Shown: piece after piece, positions 23,824 to 35,125 of the stretch | How the letters are laid out: each line of letters opens with the position of its first letter | Numbering within the stretch: position 1 is the stretch's first letter | NCBI GenBank assembly: GCA_022266195.1 | Contig: WHVY01000003.1 | Location: 11,346,001-11,410,000 of the forward strand | Origin: Tetranychus cinnabarinus | Taxonomy: Eukaryota > Arthropoda > Arachnida > Trombidiformes > Tetranychidae | Direction: 5' to 3' | DNA: 64,000 nucleotides | Program-made: the position numbers and the translations under genes | The notes under the pieces: generated by a model | Databases searched by the model: none | Seen by the model: only the letters and a program-made list of their open reading frames with translations | What the model was told of the DNA's origin: nothing

Positions 23824-24821
23824 TTAATGTTCCAATGATTCAATAAATGAATTTAATTTGATCATTTCATTTGTCATATTTGAATCATTAGAGTCCATTG
23901 AATGTTGAACATATTTATTTTGATTAGATTTCAATTCATCACGAGTTAACAGCACCATAGCAGCATTAATGAAAGTCAAATACTGAGGAACATTAACAAA
24001 ATTAGTAATGGGATCAATGCCACATTCATAGCCTGAGTTAGATGCTACACCCTGTAAATAACTATTATTACCAAGTTTCCTAATTAAAGGTCCGCCTGAG
24101 TCACCGTTACATATACCCGATCCAATGGCATTAGCAGTACAAAGATCTAAAACTGGAGTAAAATCACCAGGCAAGTTGTAACGACTGCACATTTCATCAG
24201 TAAGCCTGAATAAAACCGCTGACCGCAATTCATCTGGCCGCACATTGTTTTCAATTAATCCAAAGCCTATTAATGTAACTGGTTCACAAAGAGGTACAGT
24301 TTCAGTGATGGGTAGTCTAATAGTTGCACGATGCCGAGGATCAGGTTGGTCCATTAGTATAACAGCAATGTCATTTTTAGAGATGTTGTTTGTCGCCATA
24401 TAACCTGGATGTATCACATAACGTGAAATTTTGAAGGTTAGATCCCACTCCGCTATAAAAGGCGAATTTCGATAGTTTGGTAAAATCCGAATTTCATCAA
24501 GCTCATCTTCACTAAAGGGATACAACGAGTTAGGATCTTTTAGGATACATTCGGGTAATCATTTGAAACTTACTCTTCAACACAATGACCTGCTGTTACC
24601 ACGATTTGCTTACCTATTAAGGATCCACCGCAATAGTGACGGTATCCTGTTGGGCTAGGGGGATATTTTTCTTGAAGAGAAACAAAAAAAGGATATTCGT
24701 CTGGTTCATGATACGAATAGCCGTAAGCAACTTTTTCGAGTTGTTCTGTTAGATCCTCGATGTCTGTTGATACAAGATTTGCATATAAAATCATCACTAA
24801 AACTGTACAGAAAATGATCAT
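23824..24821 (-). CDS. Secreted chymotrypsin-fold (S1A) serine protease
   Basis: Two exons on the minus strand: 24574-24821 and 23824-24511, with a 62-nt intron (GTAAGT donor, branch-like CTAAC, TTTAG acceptor) joining in phase 2 to give about 311 residues. Signal peptide MIIFCTVLVMILYANLVS, short propeptide, and a non-canonical activation start (K|VAYG instead of IVGG). The catalytic triad is intact: His79 in TAGHC, Asp130 in NDIAVI, Ser221 in GDSGGP. Counting back from the active Ser (GSGICNGDS), the position equivalent to 189 is Gly, not Asp, so tryptic specificity is unlikely; an elastase-like small-residue pocket is inferred. The usual Ser-Trp-Gly at 214-216 reads SNS. A hydrophilic extension of about 45 residues follows the catalytic domain. 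Neighbours are secreted low-complexity proteins, but no functional link is shown. Confidence 0.88.
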
Positions 24822-25107
24822 GATTTTGTTAAAGTAAAAAACATTCGACTTTTAAGATTGAAATACTTTTAAAGGCCAAAAATATAAGCTGTAAATGATC
24901 TGAGTCTTAATCAAAGTTAACCAGGAAAACAGATTGGTTCATTATTAATTTTAAAAAGTTTACTTTAAAAGTCTCAACATAATATTTCCAAGATGTTGCA
25001 TAGTTTCATCAAGAAAATTATTAACCTTGTAAAATCCAATTGCATTTACTGTTAGCTGTTTGGTTTCAAGTTTCATCAATTTAATAATAAAAGGTTTTTG
25101 CGATGAA
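24822..25107. other. Upstream region of the protease gene
   Basis: AT-rich 5' flank of the minus-strand protease; a weak TATATTTT-type element (minus strand) lies near 24885. Nothing else recognised. Confidence 0.35.
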
Positions 25108-25185
25108 AAATAAATCTGTCAACCTGTGTTGACTAAATTCCAATGGATTTATAATCCACCGCCTTAACCACTCGGTCAGCACTTG
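25108..25185 (-). pseudogene. tRNA-Ser pseudogene
   Basis: On the minus strand the D-arm (TGACCGAGTGGTTAAGGCGG) and an anticodon arm (GTGGATTATAAATCCAT) match the intact tRNA-Ser at 25365 closely, but the anticodon position reads ATA, the T-arm is cut to CACAGGTTGACAGAT, and the acceptor strand CAAGTGC has no partner. It faces the intact gene about 180 bp away in opposite orientation. Confidence 0.7.
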
Positions 25186-25364
25186 TTGGTCAAAGACATT
25201 AGTTGACGTTGTAACGTTATAAACTGTTTCTGAACATATTCACCAATCATGACTTCTCATTGAAACTCATCAATCATCTTAATCGGCTGATTGTTTATGA
25301 ACGTTCAACAGAAACTGATGTTTGAATGTAGTTTTTCATTCCGTTTCTTCAGCATGTTATATCA

Positions 25365-25446
25365 GCAGTCGTGGCCGAGTGGTTAAGGCGATGGACTTGA
25401 AATCCATTGGGATTTTCCCGCACAGGTTCGAATCCTGTCGACTGCG
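25365..25446 (+). tRNA. tRNA-Ser (anticodon TGA)
   Basis: 82-nt class II tRNA. Acceptor GCAGTCG (25365-25371) pairs fully with CGACTGC (25439-25445); discriminator G. D-arm TGGCCGAGTGGTTAAGGCG; anticodon stem ATGGA/TCCAT (25391-25395/25403-25407) with loop CTTGAAA, anticodon TGA at 25398-25400 reading UCA. The extended variable arm is TTGGGATTTTCCCG, and the T-arm CAGGTTCGAATCCTG is intact. Internal A and B boxes for RNA polymerase III are present. No intron. Confidence 0.96.
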
Positions 25447-25451
25447 AAAAC

Positions 25452-25457
25452 TTTTTT
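25452..25457 (+). terminator. RNA polymerase III terminator of tRNA-Ser
   Basis: A run of six T residues begins five bases after the tRNA 3' end, the standard Pol III stop signal. Confidence 0.85.
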
Positions 25458-26713
25458 GGCCTCAAACTTTTCAAATGCGAAATTCACGTCAAAAACAAAT
25501 TTTGAAATAAACTTCCACTACAGCTTCTCATTTGAACTTCAAACAACGTTTCTTTTCATACAAATCCAACATATAAACGCACAGAAAGATTCCAAGCCAA
25601 AAAATAAAATACCAATCATGTAACAAGTAGATAAATCTGTAGCATGTTGGAACTTGCTATAAATTTCTGAAGAAATCATAAGAAAAAAATTCGTCTCGAA
25701 AATATTTCTCAATTGAAGTGAAGTTTGCAAAAAGCAACAAAAACCAAAGATACAATTTCCATTTTCGAGCGATTTCATGGGCATGATTCGATATTGCTCG
25801 GTAAATATTGAGAGATAAATGGAAGAAAATTTGTGAAAAATTTCTTGAATAAATTGGGATTGATAAGCAAAAATATTAAATCCCGGAACGAGTTTTGTTT
25901 GTAATGCAATAAATGGAGCAAAGATCTTATTCAGCATTGAAAATATCTTAAGATGTTAGAGTTAAATTAAATTAAAAATCTCTATTTGTTGATTATGTCG
26001 ACAGTTAACTAAACAATCTTCAAAATACTGACCTAAATTTTGTTGGGTTCAATTTTAGTTTCAATCAAATTAAACCAACAAAGATTTGAGTATCTTTTTT
26101 GCTTGCCCTGTCAAGTTATTAGTTGATTGTAGATAGACATTTAAATATGAAATATACAAATTTAACATTTACTTTCTCATTGTTCAGCTAATCATAGTTA
26201 CCTTAATACAATATGAAAGATACAATTTAGCAATAATTTAACATTTTTCATTTTTTTGTATCTTTAAAAGGGTAAACAAATTAACCAAATGAGCACTTGT
26301 CTGATGAGGTTATAACCTGATGTATTTAAAGGTAATACCAAGCTTTTAGTAAACATTATTTATGCTTAGATAATAATGATCATGATAATAAATATAATCA
26401 GAGTTAATAATAAAGATCATGTTGAGAGCGTTTATCACGCTTCATCAAATCGCTTGGTTAAAATTTAAACAAAAACTGGTAACAATAGAGGAGAAAATAG
26501 TTAATGCAAATTGTTTTGCATTCATTTATTATTTACCTAATTTTGATCAGTCACAATTGTTATTTGGTTTCGCTTTTTGTTGTCACTTAACCATTATTAT
26601 ACCTAATAGTTTAAGACCATCAACATCACCATTTTTTTATTGCAAAAATCCTTTCACTTGGTTTACTTTTGTACAAACAATTGATGATCAAAGTTTAATT
26701 ACAATTTAAAGTG
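25458..26713. other. Intergenic, no gene supported
   Basis: Two frames of chance-compatible length occur (25539-25937 minus, 26419-26709 plus). Neither has a splice pattern or recognisable motif. The second ends just before the signal peptide of the next gene and is probably 5' flank. Confidence 0.45.
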
Positions 26714-27861
26714 ATGAGATGTCATTTTTTAATGTTGATTCTTACCTATTCTTGTTTATCTTTACAAGCAGATTTATCATCTGGATTACAATTAGCTAAA
26801 TCAAAGTCATCAACAGCAACACCATTCGTAACATCACCATCAACAAGCACAACAACATCAAAACCATCAACAACTACAACTACGACAACCACAACTACAA
26901 CTCAAGCTCCAGAGGAACCAAATGATTCTCGAGGTCGTCGGCCAGGTTAGTTATTGATTGTAGCGAATTAGAAAAAATGATTTTAATATAAAACTCAATT
27001 ATTGTTACAGGTTTTGGTTCAAGAAGGCGATTTGGTGCTCCATCTAATCGATTAAGTACATTAAACCGAACCAAAGCTCCATCAGTATCAACAACTACAA
27101 CCACCACAACCACAACAACTGCTCCAACTACCACTTCAAAGCCTCGGTCAAGAAATTATGGCAACTCTCTTCGTAAACCATACAGAGCTAATCGACCTTT
27201 TGGTAGAGTCACTGAGGCCAATGAGGTCAAGGAAGACACTGACGGTTCAAACTCTGCATCATCTTCAACTTTAGCTCCAGTTAGTCCTTCAACTGCTCGC
27301 TCATCGTCCTCTTTCTCAGCTTCTACGACTTCATCTCCAAGGCGATTTGGCTCATCTCGTGGACGTTATGGGTCATCACCATCACCATCGACTCGAAGTA
27401 CTACCACAACGACTACTACAACAATAGCTCCAGAAACAACCCAAAGAACCGCTTTTAGAAGACCAGGATCACTCAATTCATTATCATCTAGGGGAAGAAC
27501 TCGAAATCGACCCAATTTCTTGCGAGGGCGCAAAAATGAAGATGAAACCACTTCTTCATCACCAAAGCCAACTTCAGCTGATATTACAAACAAGGAGGAA
27601 TCAAGTAGAAATAATAATGAAGAAAGTGTTTCAGTAAATTCTGATTCTATTACTGAAGCTCCTTTGATTTCTGGTTCATCGGAAAATCATTCCTCTGATG
27701 AAGATAGACCTGCACCTGAATCTTCAACCACCGAACGTGCTCCAATCAATCAACGACAGCGCTCTCGAAACTCTAATCCACTATTTAAAAGTCGTTCCAG
27801 GCCAAATCTTTTCGGTGCACGTCGATCAAATCCACAAGGTGAAAGTGCCGAAAGAAATTAA
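26714..27861 (+). CDS. Secreted mucin-like protein with three Thr tracts and Arg-rich linkers
   Basis: Exon 1 26714-26945 and exon 2 27011-27861 join in phase 1 across a 65-nt intron (GTTAGT...TTACAG), giving about 360 residues. Start MRCHFLMLILTYSCLSLQA is a signal peptide. Three Thr-rich tracts, each leading into an Ala-Pro turn (TTTTTTQAPEE, TTTTTTAPTTT, TTTTTTIAPETT), are separated by basic Gly/Arg/Phe segments (GSRRFGAPSNR, RRFGSSRGRYG, SRGRTRNRPNFLRGR). Thr tracts are likely O-glycosylated. The second half is acidic/Ser-rich, followed by a basic end (RRSNPQGESAERN). No cysteine-rich chitin-binding domain is seen, unlike many arthropod mucins. The gene is tail-to-tail with HUS1, the two stops only 224 bp apart. 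Confidence 0.85.
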
Positions 27862-28085
27862 TCCATTCATTTCCTCCAAGCAACTATTCGCTTATCTCAT
27901 CAAATTCCATCATCGTTAATATTATTCTTTTATAAAATTATTTTAATATTATTAATTTTATTGATTGACTATTTCAGTTACTGGCATAGTAATTTTGTAA
28001 AAAAAGAAGTAAAACATAAAATTAACTGAGTAAATTAATTGAGTAAGAATTAAATTTTTACTTTCAACTTGTAAAATACAAAATT

Positions 28086-29175
28086 TTAAGAAATGTGTGG
28101 CAACACAAATTGAACGGTAATACCATCTTGCAGGAAAGAAAAGTGCGCATTGCGCTCGTCTGTAAGATTGAGATAGACTTGAATATTTGAGGATGGGTGT
28201 AAGGCTTTGAAAAAATTGTTTACTCTTTTAATATCAACAGTAATAGCAGCGTGAAAGGCCAAACTCCTATGGTCATCCTCTATATTTACATTAGTAAATT
28301 TGCGTGTTATTTCGAGTGATTCTCCTTTAACTTGAAACACTAGATCACGGGAAGCTGTCAAAGAAATATTCAGCAATGAAACAATATTCCGACATTTTTC
28401 TGTGAAGCTTTTTAGGTGAGCAACAGGAGGTAAAATTGCAGTAATCTGTAAATATGAAATTTCAAGACAAAAATAATTAGTAAATGTATGGCTGAATAAT
28501 TAACTAGTGTTGGAGAATAATTACATCAGGTGGTGGTAGATTAGGCTCTTCATAACGATTCCAGTATCTCTTGTAAACCACTTCGACATCAATATAATTA
28601 TATATAATCCGACTTTTATTGGTCAACTGACTCTGATTTTAGAAAGAAAGAAGATTATAAAATCGAATTCAATAAACCTTATCGCTCTCGTGAATTGAGC
28701 ATAAACTTACAGTTTGTTCAAATTCTAATGATAGACATGGAGTTGTTCTTTGGCGTAATTTTATCTTTAAAGATCTACAATTTGAAGCTGAAGTTTTGAG
28801 AGAGTTCATCAAATTTTCTGACTTAGTCTTAAGATATATAACGTTATCAGGGGGAATACCAGCAAGTTCGTACTGCTGAAATAGGGAAGACTGTGGTATT
28901 TCGGTCCATAATCTCATGGCTCTTTCAGTAACCTCTGGTTCAGCCAAAATATAAATGTGATCTTGAGTAAATTTAAGAACTAAGGTTTTAGATTGTTTAG
29001 CGAATAAATTGACAATTCCTGAAGAGAAATGGAGAAATAAAGAATGACGATTAAACACATGTTCAAAATAAACAATAGCAAAAACACTTGAAGCAGCGGG
29101 AAAATAACAAAAAGAAAACTTACTTGTTACTTGAGTAACGACACTCATGTCAACAGCCTCTCCCCGTAGTTTCAT
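28086..29175 (-). CDS. HUS1: HUS1, 9-1-1 checkpoint clamp subunit
   Basis: Four minus-strand exons: 29124-29175, 28711-29018, 28525-28632, 28086-28445; introns 105, 78 and 79 nt. Joined frame is 275 residues, close to human HUS1 (280). The start MKLRGEAVDMSVVTQVTRIV aligns with human MKFRAKIVDGACLNHFTRIS; further matches are MRLWTEIPQSSLFQQYE (human VSMWCELEQENFFNEFQ), TPCLSLEFE and the end DGITVQFVLPHIS (human EDVSLQYFIPALS). HUS1 forms the ring clamp with RAD9 and RAD1 that is loaded at damaged DNA and activates ATR signalling in the nucleus. Phase agreement at all three junctions supports the model. Single-copy housekeeping gene; 3' end converges on the mucin-like gene. Confidence 0.95.
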
Positions 29176-30539
29176 GATGTGATCAACTCTATCAGAATCG
29201 AGATAAAATTTAAATAATTAGGTGAAAAAAATAAATGAAACACAATTAGTAAAAACTCATATTGAAAGAAACAAAAATAAACAGAAAAAACGTTCTAATC
29301 TAAATTTTACATCGCCAGATAGCGCTACTCGATGGCGCCTTAAACCAGTCATCAAACCTTAACATCAAGTCGATCATGTATTAATAAACAAATTTTGACA
29401 ATCAAATTCAACTCTTCCAACTCTTAAGTCATCCTATTCATTAACAGTCAGGAAATATGTACTAATAAATTTGAAGAAATTTTTCCAGTTTAATGTTAAC
29501 AATACATGTGAACATCTTTCGAACCAAAAAAATAATCGTTCAAAATCAACAGAAAACAAATTAGAAATTAATAAGCTTGTCTCGTTTTTTTTCTGACAAC
29601 TTTTCTGATTGTTTGATGTGCCTTTCACCACTACTGATTGTGTCCATTCAAAAAAGTTAATTAAAGGTGTCAACTACTGAAATCGAAGTAACAACCTGCT
29701 TCAACATTTTCTTACCAACCATCATCGCAATTAGTGTAGTTTATTTTATCAAGTAAATATTTTGATAATTTTCTGTTTATTTCTTCAAATCTGAAGATCT
29801 ACTTCCCCTAAAATAGCAGAATCAGTTGAAACATTGTTTATTTGGTTTATCTGATTTTCCAAATCATTGGTTCCTTGGCATATCATGAAACATAACTGTT
29901 AGTGGAGCCCAAACAAGTGGATAAATTAAGCTGATAAAATCGCCATTAATAATTGATTATCAGTGAATCTCTTTGGTTTCAACAAACAACAAAATGTGTA
30001 TTCCTGGTTGGCCACATTTGTAAACCAACTCTTGTGACCCAATCTGGTTAAAATTCAAAACCAGTGTTGTGCAATGAAACTTGGTAATGCTCTCGATGTA
30101 AACCAGAAAAAGTGAAACCAAAGTAAGTTTAATCTTTCAATTTCGTCTATTACTCATATTTTCCAGATAGATGTCAATTTAATTTCAATCAAAGAATAGA
30201 ATTATCCTTTCTCTCCAGTTTCAGTAATAGTTTTGATCCAACTGCAATATTAATCAGTAAGATGATCTATTTTTTCATAAAACTCTTGCCACTGTAAACA
30301 GAGAAACAACTCTTAGAGGTTAAATTGTGAATCTATTTGTAGGCTGTTCATGATGCTCCTGATTTCTGCCCATATATTTATAATCTCATCCCAATCAACC
30401 TTAATCATTGTGATTTACATTTCCAATAATCAGCTGAATGCTAAAGCACAATATATTCAAGGTTGTCCAGTTAACAGCTGAACATCAATAAATCAATTCA
30501 CATTTCTGTCAACCAGTAAACCTCATTATTTTTACCTCT
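29176..30539. other. Intergenic, upstream of HUS1
   Basis: A short GC-richer patch (about 29313-29342, containing atagcgctactcgatggcgcc) lies 140 bp upstream of the HUS1 start and may be promoter sequence. Otherwise AT-rich with no gene recognised. Confidence 0.4.
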
Positions 30540-30667
30540 GTTTCACATATAGCTTACATCCAGTTACAAATCAGCGTTTCAACAACACAATTGCAATCAA
30601 CAAAGTTCTGATAGTTCATCGCTTGTTGGTGTCAATAGTTACAATTTGTCAGCTGGAAGACAAAAAG
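30540..30667 (+). other. Candidate non-coding first exon of the galactosyltransferase gene
   Basis: A strong donor (AAAAAG|GTGAGTTTTTTTTT) occurs at 30668 after about 130 bases of moderately balanced sequence. The galactosyltransferase 5' leader has a strong acceptor (TTTTTTTAATCTGTTTTTGCAG) ending at 34893. Pairing them gives a 4.2-kb 5'UTR intron. The 5' limit of this exon is a guess and no transcript evidence is available. Confidence 0.35.
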
Positions 30668-33600
30668 GTGAGTTTTTTTTTCATTTTATAATACAATTTT
30701 CTTTACCAATTTAGATGCTTGATTGGTTCGAAGTTCAGCAATTAACTTTAACTTTCAACACTTTCCACGGGTACAAATCAATTCATGTTCACCTTACTAA
30801 TTGTAATGATAAACTATTTAACCAGGAATGTTTTATTGTAGAAGACAAAGTGGCGAAATTAAACTACAAAATGCTTAATCTAATTGCTAGCCATTAGTAA
30901 TTACCAAACTGTTGGTATTTTTTTCAATCAACTGTTTCTTTAACATTACAATTAGATTAATAAAAAGTGAAACATTTGAAATGTAAAAAAACATTAAGCC
31001 AACAAATTAAAACAAACAACCAACAATTTAAAAACGTTAAACTCAAAGAGCTATATTATTGAGAAATGTAACAACAATTAATTGTTATTGTTGTATTAAT
31101 CTCATCATTAATGTGTAAACGTCTCATCAAATTGACATTTTCACAATGAATTAGAGTCAAAATTTTACCAGAACTTGACAGTTGGCAACTGTTAACAATC
31201 AAATCAATGACATTGACATGTTTCTTTTGGGCTATTCTTACCATTCAAACTAATCAACTTACCAAACATATTACACATGAATTCATTGTACTTCATCAAA
31301 TGCAAAGAAAATGATTAAATTGAAAGGAAACAAGTTGGATAATAAATTTTTCAAATTTTCAATCATTATCTGACATTTATTATTGTTATTAAGTGAAAAG
31401 AAAGTTGAAAATGGTGAAAAAATATCAAATGAAATTAACAAAATGGCTGTTAAATCTCAAGTTCATTGTAAATCTTTTATCCAAAATGTATTAGACAATC
31501 GATATTATCGTTAAATGGTTTGAATAATGAAGCGAAACAATTTCATCAATAAGATCCATATTGTTAAGGTAACAGCTATTGTTGTTATTGATTATCACCT
31601 TTATTGGTCAGTCTAGACCTTTACGTTTGACCATTACTAGTTAAGTCTCCGGTAAAACCAATCAATGTACTTACAACAGATAATCGTTAATTAGCAACTC
31701 ATGTCAACTGTTGACCAGAAAATTTGTTAATATCCTAATATTGGTTGGTTGTTGGATTCTTGTGATGTTTTTAATGTTTTATTGATCAATATTTTTATTT
31801 TTAGGTTTTCATGACAATCATGAGAATTATCATTTATATGAAAAGATTTTGTTCTTTTTTAATGTTAGGATTTTAGATGAAAATTTATTGAACCATTTGG
31901 GTTGAGCTCATGTTAATTTATCTTATTGCCTGTAAATCATTTTCATACAACTTGGAATGATTAGCATAGTGCATAACTACGCTTTTATTAATATGCAATG
32001 AGTTTTATTCATCATTTGTATTCCATTTCATCTTGTAACTGTTGCTCAATGTTTCATTTTATATTATCAGTTGTAATTTCATTCCATGTTTAGTTGCACT
32101 AATTTGAAATAGCAAATTGATTAATGGCTATTGATCAAGATGTGTAACAATTAGATTTGAAATTTTGTCCATCATTCATGCGTCCCATAAGTTGGTTACA
32201 TAAAAAATCATATAACTCTGTCTGATTTATGCCTTTCACAAATAATATGTAATATAAATGATCTAATCAATTAACCCAATTAGTGAAATGCATTTTTCAT
32301 TGTCTCACCACCTTTAACGATGAGTATCAGTATTAGAGGAATTAACCAAATCTTTCAATTAGTATCGCATTCAGGACAAGGACATGCTAATCTTAATTAT
32401 TCAAAATCAACAATGATCATCAGCAGTTTGGTGGCATAAGTAATTGTCATTCATTTTGTCATTTCATTGTTGTTTGATCGATGCAATAAATTTAATATCC
32501 ATTCAATTCCAAGATCAGATCCAAATTAAGTCTAAAGATAGATCATTACTGGATCAAGAGCATTTCCGTTGCCAACTGCAAATTACTGTCCGAACTCTTT
32601 GTCCAAGCTGGAACTTGATATGAATAGTTTGACATTAAAGATTACAAATTGGTACTAAATTATTGCTGTCTGTTTGTATCTCAATCCAAGTCTGGCTGAT
32701 TATCCAATCCATCATTAGGTAATCCATGTAAATATAAGTGATTGGTAAGCTTGCTATTTCAGGATCAAATAACTGTGTTTATCCTAATTTGGTTAAAATA
32801 TCTTTTGTCCAAAAGCTCGAACAGCGATCCTTTAATGTCTTCTAAATGTTGAGCCATTTCTTTAATTGACCAATCAAACCTCAGATGTATTAATAACTTT
32901 ATCCATTACGTTACCTCTGAATCTCAATAATTCTTGAATGGCGGAGAAGCTCTTTCTCATCATGTTTAGTTTTCTGAAGAAATATAAAGATATTTCCAGA
33001 TAATGAGGCAGGAAAAGCTATATAATTGGTATCCTTTAGGTTTAGGGTCACACTTTGACTTTTTGGCAGATTGGTTGAAGCTCGTAAAGTAAACACTTTT
33101 TTCTTGTTAAAACATTCAGTAATCTACTTTAACCATTACCGGTACATTTATTTTTCCTCTTTAGGCTGGTTCTTTAGTTAATTTCCTTTTCCTTTGAACT
33201 AATGGTGAATATTGTCCAACAGCATCCAAATTAGCTTCTTGACACTGTTCGCTTAATTTATGTCAACATTATCACTTGTAAATAGTTTACCCATGAAGTT
33301 TCCCTAAAGTAAATACACGAAAAAAAAGGTTAGAAAAAAGAAAGTAAAAACAATAAGAATCATGAGAGTAATTTTATACACTTCATTACTGATTCAACAC
33401 GAAAATAACTCAGCTTTGGAAATTTTTCTTCGTTACTCATCGTGATTTCCATCCCTTGGCCTTGTCATCAAACTGTCTATGCATGGTTAGTGTAAAAAAA
33501 ACTTTTGGCAGTGATGGTTACAATATTTCCATCTGTCTCAACCAATCTTTAACTAATAGTTACCTTAAACAATGTTTTCAATCATTTGTAATTCAACATC

Positions 33601-35125
33601 CATTTGACTCGACATCGTTTTAAGAAAATTTAACGTCTCTAATCCCAGCAATGACAATATTCAGCTGAACCATCAAGGCTTTCAAGGCTTGAAAGAGACA
33701 TTCTTAATCATCTGGCTGTTATGTCATTGATTCCAAAGTGAATTTTCGTAAGTGTTGACACTAACAAGACCAAAAACGTTGATTAACATCACAATTTTAT
33801 ATTTTATCGTCTAACACTTCTACAAACATTTAGAGTTTAGAACAAGAATGTTGATGATTCACATTCCATGATTTGGATTTTGTACAAGCACTGTTGATGT
33901 CTTGAAATCTTCAAAATGACGCAGAAACTTCTCAAATATGGAGGATAATACACATTGGATTAACAAAGAAAAGATCGTTTTGTAATTCTAGGCTTTGATG
34001 ATCAAATGAATAAGAAAGTTGGTTGTCTAAAGATTTACAAAATCGGTTAAAAATAGACGAAATTCAAAGTCAGTGTTGATTTGACCAATGATTGTAAAGG
34101 GATTAATTTGAGACTAGAAAATCAAAAATAACCGTTGAAAATATAAGTTATAAGTTATTTCTGTCTGTATTAACAGACAATTTGTTATCTTGATAGAAAC
34201 TGTTTTTCACTTCAATTTTTCAACTGTTACTCAGAGTTGACCTTTTTAGTTGTTACTCTTCCTTCCTTTACCATTTTTATTTGCATTTTTTTCTTGTTCT
34301 TTGTTCATCTGTTCTCAATTAGGGGTAACTTAATTGAATTTATCAGTTTTTTTCCATTTTTCTAGTGTTCTCTTATTTTGTGCTCTATTCTGTTTCATTA
34401 CAAAACGTTAATCAAAATAAAACTCATTGTTTTCCTCTTTTTCTTTCTTTCACTCACTTTTCATCAAAAATTCAAAGTCAAAATATGTTCTCACTGTAAC
34501 GGTGAATTATAACTTTCTCACGAATTGATTCAATCACGACGTTTTTTCTCATAGACCTTGATGTTTTGTTTCATTTAATTGGTATATCATATGTTTCTAT
34601 AATATTATCACCTCTAATTATTTTACCAGCTTGTTAACAATTTTTCAAATTTGAATTGTTGTGAAAGTTAGCTCATCAATCCTTTTCACTGTTGTTATGT
34701 TTGTCTCCAATGTGAATCTATCCTTAAAAATAATTTATTTATGCTTTAACCAGCTAACTCCGATTGATTCTTTGAATCAATAAAACTTGATAATTGCTCT
34801 ATTATTCAAAATGTCCATTGTATTCACCTGTATCCTCGTATCCTGTTGAATAATCATCTTATTGATATATTTTTTTTTAATCTGTTTTTGCAGACACAAA
34901 TTACGCCTGATATCATGACATTTCTACTGATACATTGATAAAAGTTACTAGTCATCCTGATTGCTCCAATTTAACAGCTGTAAATAGACACATCATAAAA
35001 CATTCCTGCTATCATCATGGAAAGTTTGAAATCAGTCAATTATTATGACCTTTGAGACAACCAAAAGTTTTTAATGTTTCTGATGAATTTTGGACAAAAC
35101 GCAAGTTGCTCTTTGAGCGCGTTCA
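30668..35125. other. Probable 5'UTR intron and leader; contains a minus-strand coding-like tract
   Basis: Mostly AT-rich non-coding DNA. Between about 32390 and 33960 the minus strand shows a string of open segments in shifting frames, the longest at 32911-33132 (74 codons, ends RHSRIIEIQR). They may be the remains of a decayed gene or chance; see findings. Bases 34894-35125 are the likely 5' leader of the galactosyltransferase. Confidence 0.35.

Noticed and set aside
24526..24573. 37-nt intron or frameshift in the serine protease
   Set aside because: An acceptor at 24512-24513 gives a normal 62-nt intron with a correct phase, so no frameshift is needed.
25539..25937. 132-codon minus-strand ORF rich in Phe and Ile
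   Set aside because: Composition is what AT-rich non-coding DNA gives; no signal, splice sites or family motif.
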